From Neoconidiobolus thromboides FSU 785 (taxonomy: Eukaryota > Entomophthoromycota > Entomophthoromycetes > Entomophthorales > Neoconidiobolaceae): a stretch of 59,265 nucleotides of DNA. Position numbers and translations under genes: made by a program. The notes under the pieces were generated by a model. The model saw only the letters and a program-made list of their open reading frames with translations, was not told where the DNA came from and did not search any database. The stretch spans positions 1-59,265 of the forward strand of contig MU626386.1 of the NCBI GenBank assembly GCA_025603075.1. Reading direction: 5' to 3'. Positions 53,001 through 59,265 of the stretch are shown here, one piece after another. Each line of letters begins with the position of its first letter. Position 1 is the stretch's first letter.

Positions 53001-55588
53001 ATAGCCTTTACAAGACGACGTTGGATATAACCAGTCTCAGCAGTTTTAACAGCAGTATCAATTAAACCTTCACGGCCACCCATAGCATGGAAAAAGAACT
53101 CCTGTGGGGTCAAACCACGAATATATGAGTTTTCAACAAAACCACGAGCAAATGGAGTACGATCATTCTTAGTGAAATGGGGAAGTGTACGATTACGGAA
53201 ACCAAATGGAATACGCTTACCTTCAACATTTTGTTGACCAACACAAGCTGCCATTTGGGAAATATTAATAAAACTACCTTTAGAACCAGCAACTACCATC
53301 TGCTTAATATTATTGAACTCCGGTAAACTTCTTTCAGCAGCTTTACCAGCACCATCACGAGCAGAATTAAGAATGTTAGTAACTTTTGATTCGAATGTCT
53401 CTGGAACAGTAAGACCAGGTAAAGCTTCAAGTTTGCCGTTATTGGCTTCTCTGATTACTTGTTTTACTTCTTTTTTAGCCTTAGTAATGAAAGAGTTAAT
53501 AGTTGTCATTGTTGCATGATCAGCAATCATATCGCCAACTCCAATACTGAAACCGTGTTGAAGAAGCCAGTAGTTTACAACAGTTTGAGTACCATTAAAT
53601 AATTTCATACATACTTTTGAACCAAAATCATTCATTACTACATGGATTAAACCACCATTAGAACTACCAATAGTTCTTTTACATACGATACCAGTTACTA
53701 AATCCCCTCCTACAATTTCAACTCTGGTATCACCTAATGAAATATGACTATCTTCATCATCTGGGTGAGCAGAATGGAAAGAAGTTAAATTAACTCCTTT
53801 TGGAATAATTAAACTAAACACTTGTTTTCCAGTCCAAAGTGGAATAGGTTTATGGATACATGGCTGAGGAACACGCCCATCCCAATCTGGAACATGAAGA
53901 AGTAAATTCATCAACAGTTCTTTACCTACAAAGCAATCTCTCTTGGTAAACTTACGAATACCGCAAAGTGTATCTTGTACAATACCCATGACAGGTTTAT
54001 TAGCTTGAGGAGATACAATTTGTTTTGGTACCATACATAATTCAAGGATTTCAGCTCTTGACTCTTCTGATTGAGGTACATGCATATTCATTTCATCACC
54101 ATCGAAATCAGCATTATATGGGGATGTTACTGATAAATTCAATCTAAAAGTTGAGAATGGTAGGACTTTAATTCTATGTCCCATCATACTCATTTTATGT
54201 AGCGAAGGCTGACGATTGAAAATAACCACATCGCCATCGTTAATATGACGTTCAACAACGTAACCAATTTGAAGGGATACATTACCATTTCGAACATAAC
54301 GAAGATCAACACGTTCACCAGTATCACGCATAACATATTTAGCACCAGGATGAACGTTTGGACCATTGTTTACTGCTTTTTGCAAGCGGTTCATATTGAA
54401 AGCTGTTACAGTTTCAGGATAAGTAAGATTCCTAGCAATAGAACGAGGAACGCCAACTTGCTCAATCGAAAGGTTAGGATCACCAGTAATAACAGTACGT
54501 GCAGAAAAATCAACACGTTTACCCATCAAATTACCACGTAAACGTCCTTCTTTACCTTTAAGTCTAGCACGAATAGATTTTATGGGGCGACCAGACTTTT
54601 GAATTGCAGCTGGAACACCAGCGATATCGTTATCCATCATTGTAGCAGTATGGTATTGCAAAACGAATTCTAATTCATCAGAAATCATATTGTGAGCACC
54701 TACCTCACTCCCTTTCAATTGATCATTTGCTTTAATGATATCACCCAATTTATGAGTCAAATCATCTTCACCACGTCCAGAACCATCAATTGAAATACTA
54801 GGACGAACAGGTGGAGGTGGGACTGGAAGAACAGAGATCATATACCATTCTGGTCTAGCAAATTTACATGATAAACCCATTGTAATCAAATCTACTTCAG
54901 AAATCTTTTTGAAAATGTTGATTACTTTACTAGCAGTAATAAGTTCTTTGACATCAGCAGATTCTTCAGAACCTTTTTCTGCTTTATAATGGGCATAAAT
55001 TCTAAGAGATTCTTTCCGGTAAATAGGCTGTTTGGACCCACAAGGCATTTGAGCCATACGTCTAGAAGCTAAAGTATCTAGATTTTCACTTCCTTCTATA
55101 TTTTCACCTCCTTCTCTTCTAGATCTTGCGTCTCCACACATAGACTTACCTTTACAAATATCCCAAATCGCCTTAAATCTATTTTTAGGATTACGAATTG
55201 AAAGAGCTTTTTTAAAGCTAATATTTTCCTCATCAGCCTTGAGACGACCACATTTAATACAGACGCATTCTAAGACTTTCTTTACTTTAGTAATAAAACC
55301 TGGATGAAAAACTGGTCTTAAAAATTCAATGTGACCAAAATGCCCTGGACATTCTTTCATACTTTCACCGCAACTTAAGCATTTAAAATTACGATCAATG
55401 GTACCCATACGAGGATCTGAAAGACCTCCTTGCCTTGGCGCATGACCAGACTCGTCCATAACATACGGATGGACAACTTGCACCACTGACATTGCTTTGA
55501 TCTCCTCAGGAGAAAGGATACCAAATTGGACACCCTTTACCCGTCGAACAGGAGCAGGGGAAGGAGTAAAACCAAATTTGTTATTCAT
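50012..55588 (-). CDS. RPB1: RNA polymerase II largest subunit
   Basis: 1858 residues in a single exon, unusual in a region where most core genes have introns. It starts FTPSPAPVRRVKGVQFGILS, the clamp with Zn-binding Cys (CLSCGESMKECPGHFGH; CVCIKCG). The catalytic motif NADFDGDEMNMHVPQ is near residue 491, the bridge helix and trigger loop region (HPGEMVGTLAAQSIGEPATQ, TLNTFHLAG) near 1080-1110. The C-terminal domain begins near 1530 and is irregular: I count six exact YSPTSP units among many variants (YTPTSP, YSPSSP, YSPQSP, YAPTSP, YNPTSP, YIPGSP) separated by non-heptad spacers. After it comes a charged tail of about 55 residues (EENSEGEADSSGRRGS). Polymerase II transcribes mRNAs; the domain recruits capping, splicing and 3'-end factors. 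Confidence 0.99.
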   Translation of the reverse strand: MNNKFGFTPSPAPVRRVKGVQFGILSPEEIKAMSVVQVVHPYVMDESGHAPRQGGLSDPRMGTIDRNFKCLSCGESMKECPGHFGHIEFLRPVFHPGFITKVKKVLECVCIKCGRLKADEENISFKKALSIRNPKNRFKAIWDICKGKSMCGDARSRREGGENIEGSENLDTLASRRMAQMPCGSKQPIYRKESLRIYAHYKAEKGSEESADVKELITASKVINIFKKISEVDLITMGLSCKFARPEWYMISVLPVPPPPVRPSISIDGSGRGEDDLTHKLGDIIKANDQLKGSEVGAHNMISDELEFVLQYHTATMMDNDIAGVPAAIQKSGRPIKSIRARLKGKEGRLRGNLMGKRVDFSARTVITGDPNLSIEQVGVPRSIARNLTYPETVTAFNMNRLQKAVNNGPNVHPGAKYVMRDTGERVDLRYVRNGNVSLQIGYVVERHINDGDVVIFNRQPSLHKMSMMGHRIKVLPFSTFRLNLSVTSPYNADFDGDEMNMHVPQSEESRAEILELCMVPKQIVSPQANKPVMGIVQDTLCGIRKFTKRDCFVGKELLMNLLLHVPDWDGRVPQPCIHKPIPLWTGKQVFSLIIPKGVNLTSFHSAHPDDEDSHISLGDTRVEIVGGDLVTGIVCKRTIGSSNGGLIHVVMNDFGSKVCMKLFNGTQTVVNYWLLQHGFSIGVGDMIADHATMTTINSFITKAKKEVKQVIREANNGKLEALPGLTVPETFESKVTNILNSARDGAGKAAERSLPEFNNIKQMVVAGSKGSFINISQMAACVGQQNVEGKRIPFGFRNRTLPHFTKNDRTPFARGFVENSYIRGLTPQEFFFHAMGGREGLIDTAVKTAETGYIQRRLVKAMEDVMVKYDGTVRNALGQVVQFCYGEDGMDAAFIEKQKIETVRMSNAEFNSKYKLDIKNGVISLGKNRNINTQLMGTVMNEPDIQVLLEDEFKQIYDDRKELKTKIFPGGDDNWPMPVNIRRLIRNAQIQFECSPHKPFTLHPVDVIVGVKKLLDSFTVIRGHDHLSDEANKNATYLFKILVRSLLASKKVVGEYHLTPEAFDYVIKEIQRKFYQAQAHPGEMVGTLAAQSIGEPATQMTLNTFHLAGVSNNTTTGVPRLKEIINVATNLKTPSMTISLKEEYSSNFEKAKAAQSQLEHCNLARLAERTEIYFDPELTETNIEADEDWIQELAALSDPYLTGDYTKENLSCWVLRIEFNPQIMLGKALTLEGIADHIHKKYNNQVFAYYPSEVTDQLVIHCRVVTSGGGDSNNVSEMDDDDVDETGISDHTFLRRLESSMLDEITLLGVPDISRVFIQTRNTPYISDDGSFKRREEYFLETSGTNLLEVLSMDVVNMKNTFSNNIVEILEVLGIEAARNSILRELRHVIEGGGSYVNYRHLSLLCDIMTSRGSIMAITRHGINRTESSALMRCSFEETVEILLEAAASGDYDECTGISENILLGQIAPLGTGSFDLLLDETMLNQVVIPNNGVGASEYNGASLYSGSVDYSAQMTPLPGNNQPRFDSFDGSSPITAQFSPMTDSGSFGYSPGSSPGAINSPVYSPRNPNFGNSASSPGYSPTSPSYIPGSPKFSPASPSFNPGSSQNTYRPTSPVYSGAGASQKRPFSPTYNPTSPSYNAGRGDEPDYSPTSPSYTPTSPRGIGQNSAFSPIGGSSFGGSKVGYSPTSPSYTPTSPSLAQGSNAYSPTSPTYSPSSPSYSANPTAQPRAASPLNAPRVASYSPTSPSFAFPAPSYSPQSPSFTPISPAQHQQAPSYSPTSPNYAPTSPFAFNAQASNAFAPSTSGPDMNSRGNKGKYSSEENSEGEADSSGRRGSGKGRNPDEDNSGPNGSKGFYE

Positions 55589-56234
55589 TGCTTTGGTGTT
55601 TACTCTTTGATTTGATACCGTATCGTCTGTTTACTACTATACTATACTTTATTTATTATTTGCGTAGTATAGCTTTTGAACACAAAAGATGACCTAGCCT
55701 TTTAGTCCTTGTTCGTTTAAATTATCAAAACAAAACAAAGCTCCCCTAATTGGTTGCTTAAAACTTTGCACCTGCTTATTTGCTTATATTCTCATTATAA
55801 GCTTATAATTTATAATTTCAATTTCAAAATTAATGTGGGAATGTCTTTTTTCCTCTCAATTGATTATTCACTTTTTACGCTTAAATAAAATAAATTATTA
55901 GTAGATTAATAACAAAAATACATTGATGTATTAAACCAAATTTCCTGTATAGTTTAACGTAATATCTAAAATGTACTTTCACAGACTACGCTAGATACAG
56001 TTTCACTATCTAACTTATACATGAATTAACATATTTTGATAAAAAGATACTATAATCTCTATAAACAATAGTAAATAAAGGCTTAAAAAACTCAGAATTA
56101 AAATTCGATAATAAAAATATTTTTAAAGTTTCAAAAAAGCGCTATATTTTATTATTCAATAATAATTATTCACTTTGTTATTAAATAATATAATAAAACC
56201 CAGGAAGCTCTATAAAATCCAAAGTAGCCTTCTA
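55589..56234. other. RPB1 promoter region and spacer
   Basis: 0.65 kb; the part next to 55589 is the RPB1 promoter, with an inverted CCAAT (ATTGG) at about 55748. No other feature recognised. Confidence 0.5.
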
Positions 56235-57422
56235 TTAATAATCAATAATTTTCGAAGCAGCTTTTCTTAATCTGTTCATAACAGCAGTACCTAAATCTTT
56301 ATCTAATACACCTTGCATTAGAATATAATCCATGTTTAATTTATCCATTTCTCTCAATTTAGCAAACATATTTTTAGCAACGTCTTGAACGTCTAATCCA
56401 ATATACTCATAAAAAATTGAAAGATCGCTAAATTTGCTTTTGACTAATTCAATGTTCGAGATGTTTTCTTTTGTCAAAATGGCTATTTTGAGTTTATTAC
56501 CATTGCTACTATTATTACTATTACTAATTTCTTTTAATTCTATCTCTATCTTTTCACTCAATAATTTATTTTCTCTTGGGTCAAATAAAATAACTTTAGC
56601 ATCTGGTGAATAATGCTGGTATTTCATACCTGGAGTGGTGGGAGTTTGCTCAATACTATCGCTTTGTTCTTTAGTAAATAGTTCTCTCTTATAAACTCTA
56701 CTATTTTCAAATCCTTTAATAGTTTGAATTTGCTCTAATGTAATAGCACCTGGTCTCAACAAGATAGGTGGCTGACTTAACCCATCTAAAACTGTGGATT
56801 CTAGTCCGAAATCACATGCCCCTGCATCGATGATGTATTCAAGTTTTCCATCTAAATCATCTAATACATGTGAAGCTAATGTTGGACTAGGTTTACCACT
56901 TAAATTTGCTGAAGGCGCTGCTATTGGTACATCTGCCTTTTCTATAATTGCTCTAGCAACCGGATGACTTGGGAACCTTATAGCTACTGTAGATTGCCCA
57001 GCAGTTATTGATAAAGGTATTAATTCACTCCTTGGTAATAAAATTGTTAGTGGACCTGGCCAATATTTTTTTATCACTTCTTCATATACTGATGGAACAC
57101 CATTAGGCAATATTTTGTTTAACATTTTTAGACTTGAAATATGAACTATTAATGGATTATCGCTCGGTCTACCCTTGGCTTTATATATTTTGCTAATAGA
57201 ATCTGTGTCTAAAGCATTAGCACCTAACCCATATACAGTTTCAGTTGGTAATCCTATTAACCCATTACTACTATTTAAATATTTGCAAGCTTCTAAAAAT
57301 TCCTTAGGAAATTCTCCACCACAATAACTTGCTTCTCCAATTTCATTGAAATGTATATCTTTTGGATTTATACTTATAAGTTTAGTGTTGAACATTCTTT
57401 TAAAAACTCTATTAAAAAACAT
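56235..57422 (-). CDS. SUA5: Threonylcarbamoyl-AMP synthase Sua5
   Basis: 395 residues. Makes threonylcarbamoyl-AMP from Thr, bicarbonate and ATP, the first step of the t6A37 modification of tRNAs that read ANN codons. The YrdC-type domain (about 28-230) shows GLPTETVYGLGANA, KIYKAKGRPSDNPLIVHI, WPGPLTILLPR, VAIRFPSHPVA, PIAAPSANLSGKPSPT and ESTVLDGL. The linker with PTTPGMKYQHYSPDAKV is the Sua5 signature, followed by the C-terminal Rossmann-like domain. The first 9 residues (MFFNRVFKR) are basic/aromatic and could form a mitochondrial leader, with Met10 as an alternative cytosolic start. Confidence 0.97.
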   Translation of the reverse strand: MFFNRVFKRMFNTKLISINPKDIHFNEIGEASYCGGEFPKEFLEACKYLNSSNGLIGLPTETVYGLGANALDTDSISKIYKAKGRPSDNPLIVHISSLKMLNKILPNGVPSVYEEVIKKYWPGPLTILLPRSELIPLSITAGQSTVAIRFPSHPVARAIIEKADVPIAAPSANLSGKPSPTLASHVLDDLDGKLEYIIDAGACDFGLESTVLDGLSQPPILLRPGAITLEQIQTIKGFENSRVYKRELFTKEQSDSIEQTPTTPGMKYQHYSPDAKVILFDPRENKLLSEKIEIELKEISNSNNSSNGNKLKIAILTKENISNIELVKSKFSDLSIFYEYIGLDVQDVAKNMFAKLREMDKLNMDYILMQGVLDKDLGTAVMNRLRKAASKIIDY

Positions 57423-57663
57423 TATGAACTATTTTTATTCCAAAACTTAAAATGCAATTTTCGAAGATTGCTTAAATCAATTTTAGTTTAATTTGTAATA
57501 AATCATTTTTTGCACAACTTATCAGATATAGTGTATAATCATAATTTTATAATTTATATTCAGATAAATAATATAGTAAAAACAAGTTATCAAATTTTTG
57601 ATTTTTGAATTATGATTTTATTATTAGAGTATGTGAAATATTAAAGTAATAATTTTAAGTCTC

Positions 57664-58542
57664 TTAAAGATCTAAACCTAGACCAAGACCAAGGCCTAAA
57701 CCGATACCCCCATTAGAATTGGATGCACCAACACCAGTAGCACCGTTAGAGCTTGCGCCTATCCCAGTGGCCCCAGAACTATAGTCGTTATTATAATTAT
57801 TATTATAGTCATTATTGTAATTATTATTATAGTCATTATTGTAATTATTATTATAGTCATTATTGTAATTATTATTATAGCCATTATTGTAATTATTATT
57901 ATAATTGTTATTGTTATTATGTCCATAATCGTAATTACTATTATAATTGTTAGATCCTAATTCATAATTTGACCCATATCCTTTATTATAATTATTGGAA
58001 TATCCATTGTTATAGTTGTTAGAGTATCCAGCATTGTAATTATTACCAGAATATCCGTTGTTGTAATTATTACTAGAATACCCAGTATTGTAGTTGTTTC
58101 CAGAATAACCGGTATTATAGCTGTTACCAGAGTATCCATTGTTGTAGTTATTACCAGAGTATCCATTGTTGTAGTTATTACCAGAGTATCCATTGTTGTA
58201 GCTATTACCAGAGTACCCATTGTTGTAGTTATTGCCAGAATACCCAGTATTATAATTATAATTACCATTATTATTATTAGAATAGTCATTATTATACCCA
58301 GTTCCATAACTGTTATTATTGTTATTGTTGTTATAGCTAGTATTGTAACTATCGCCATAGGCATTATTATTGCTATTCGAGTAATCATTTATTTTACCAG
58401 TATTGTAAGCATTAGAATAATCGGTAGTTTGATAAGAAGGAGTAGTTACAGCATAGTCATCATTAGGAATAGGAGTGGGAATGGAAATAACAGAAGGGAT
58501 TAAAGAGGACACTATGATACTAATTACAGTAGTAGATTTCAT
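57664..58542 (-). CDS. Secreted Asn/Tyr/Gly-repeat protein
   Basis: 292 residues. Signal peptide (1-20, TVISIIVSSLIPSVISI), then an almost pure low-complexity chain. Residues about 100-190 are 8-9-residue repeats of the type NNYNNGYSG (about ten copies, 27-bp DNA units), then NNYNNDY repeats (about 225-255). The C-terminus is GATG/GIGLGLGLGLGL and ends in Asp-Leu. There are no Cys and no GPI signal. Asn/Tyr/Gly-rich secreted chains may act as wall, spore-coat or adhesive material and have prion-like composition; the role here is inference. Copy number is likely to vary between strains. The antisense frames over it are by-products of the repeats. Confidence 0.8.
   Translation of the reverse strand: MKSTTVISIIVSSLIPSVISIPTPIPNDDYAVTTPSYQTTDYSNAYNTGKINDYSNSNNNAYGDSYNTSYNNNNNNNSYGTGYNNDYSNNNNGNYNYNTGYSGNNYNNGYSGNSYNNGYSGNNYNNGYSGNNYNNGYSGNSYNTGYSGNNYNTGYSSNNYNNGYSGNNYNAGYSNNYNNGYSNNYNKGYGSNYELGSNNYNSNYDYGHNNNNNYNNNYNNGYNNNYNNDYNNNYNNDYNNNYNNDYNNNYNNDYSSGATGIGASSNGATGVGASNSNGGIGLGLGLGLGLDL
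57781..58260. repeat. Coding tandem repeats (27-bp and 24-bp units)
   Basis: Two adjoining arrays within the Asn/Tyr/Gly gene: 24-bp TTATTATAGTCATTATTGTAA-like units (57787-57900) and 27-bp units around CCATTGTTGTAGTTATTACC (about 58000-58245). Several neighbouring 27-bp units are nearly identical, which suggests recent expansion. Confidence 0.85.
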
Positions 58543-59192
58543 TTTTAATTGTTGAATTTAATATTTTGGTTGTATTTAATTTATTTTTAACTTAATCACT
58601 TAATTTATATTTTATTCCATTTTTACACTCCACTTGGAAAAATGAGTTTGTTTTTTCAATCTCGAGCTAAATTAGTAAAAAAACCGTTATAAAATTAGCT
58701 TATTTTCAGCTTCATATTCTCCAATATCCGTAATAAAATAGCATTTCGATTTTAGTTTTATTGGTATTATTATAATGTATTTTATTTTTATTTGTGTATA
58801 TTAAAGTTTAGTCCATCTTTGATTCTTTTTTTGGAAACTAACAGCACTAGTTTTTAAATTTACCCCATTTAATTAATTATTTAATTGAAAAAAGAATCAA
58901 AAAGGAATACAAACATAAAAGTATGATTTATAGTAATGTGCAAGCTATGAAATATTTATAAATTTAATATGAACGTGTTTTATTTGAATAATATTGTGAA
59001 TATGACTAATGATGTTTTATGTTTTAAGCCTTTATGGTTAATATTTCACTATACGAAGAAACCGTATATTAAAAGTACTTTTATTTTTATTTTAACAAAA
59101 ATAGTATTAGTTGTTAGAGAATCGAATAGAATTGATTTTCAATACCAAATTTATATGAAGTTGAGAAAAATAAAATTGAAAGGAATTATTAT
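58543..59192. other. Intergenic region, nothing recognised
   Basis: 0.65 kb with the promoter of the repeat protein gene. The plus-strand frame 58969-59259 runs into the antisense of the tRNA and is not a gene. Confidence 0.6.
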
Positions 59193-59265
59193 TGGAGAAC
59201 CCGGGCATCGATCCCGGTGCCTCTCGCATGCTAAGCGAGCGCTCTACCATCTGAGCTAGTTCCCC
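59193..59265 (-). tRNA. tRNA-Ala (anticodon AGC), second copy
   Basis: Exact reverse complement of the tRNA at 32665-32737 over all 73 nt: same cloverleaf, anticodon AGC, no intron. Its first base is the last base of the window, so the gene is just complete and its upstream side is not visible. Confidence 0.97.

Noticed and set aside
54106-54130. MITE left end (TATGGGGATGT) inside RPB1
   Set aside because: It is coding sequence for the conserved TSPYNADFDGDE block and there is no second end; coincidence.
57753-58388. Tyr/Cys-rich and Ile/Thr-rich frames over the Asn/Tyr/Gly gene
   Set aside because: Products of the tandem repeat in other frames; only the frame with a signal peptide is credible.

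Overview
The window is a strongly A+T-rich piece of a fungal nuclear chromosome. It carries 23 intact protein-coding genes that I can support, one clear pseudogene, two identical alanine tRNA genes, a family of about 100-bp miniature transposons and two copies of a retrotransposon LTR. Introns are small (about 48-150 bp, most under 80), with GTAAGT/GTAAAT/GTATTT-type donors and often an ACTAAC- or ACTAAT-like branch point. Several genes can only be read after splicing. Recognisable fungal markers are HSP104, BTN1, COX12, TIM9, SRV2/CAP, an MME1-type carrier, RPB1 and SUA5. RPB1 has a very irregular C-terminal heptad domain, unlike the uniform arrays of budding yeasts and most ascomycetes. Together with the base composition, tiny introns, secreted tyrosinases and secreted CAP proteins, this makes an early-diverging fungus my best guess (for example an Entomophthoromycotina/Conidiobolus-like lineage). 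That placement is inference, not proof.

Layout. 0-5 kb: HSP104 flanked by MITEs. 5-6.4 kb: a decayed F-box/leucine-rich-repeat-like gene with one stop and two frameshifts. 7.9-20.9 kb: a dense housekeeping/accessory stretch with secreted CAP protein 1, BTN1 (three exons), a Zn2Cys6 regulator, an MFS sugar porter, a tail-anchored TPR protein, a GPI-type Cys-rich protein, a second tail-anchored protein, COX12, a second Zn2Cys6 protein and a small membrane protein. 20.9-25.4 kb: a gene-free repeat island with five MITEs, two LTRs in tail-to-tail orientation and an assembly gap (22744-22883). 25.4-26.5 kb: a third Zn2Cys6 gene, followed by a 3.9-kb near-empty stretch. 30.4-37.1 kb: a cluster of secreted proteins, with two more CAP proteins and a divergent pair of tyrosinases, split by tRNA-Ala. 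37.6-44.6 kb: intron-rich core genes, namely a head-to-head TIM9/TIM9-like pair, SRV2, a mitochondrial carrier and a membrane kelch protein. 46.3-59.3 kb: a PPR protein, RPB1, SUA5, a secreted Asn/Tyr/Gly-repeat protein and the second tRNA-Ala, which ends exactly at the window edge.

Functional threads. Mitochondrial biogenesis is well represented (COX12, TIM9, TIM9-like, MME1-type carrier, PPR protein, SUA5 with a possible mitochondrial leader). The secreted set (three CAP proteins, two tyrosinases, the Cys-rich GPI protein and the repeat protein) probably acts at the cell wall or outside the cell. The most useful observations are the MITE family, whose TA target duplication is proved by a filled/empty LTR comparison inside the window; the probable LTR palindrome behind the assembly gap; and the TIM9 duplication that kept its intron positions.
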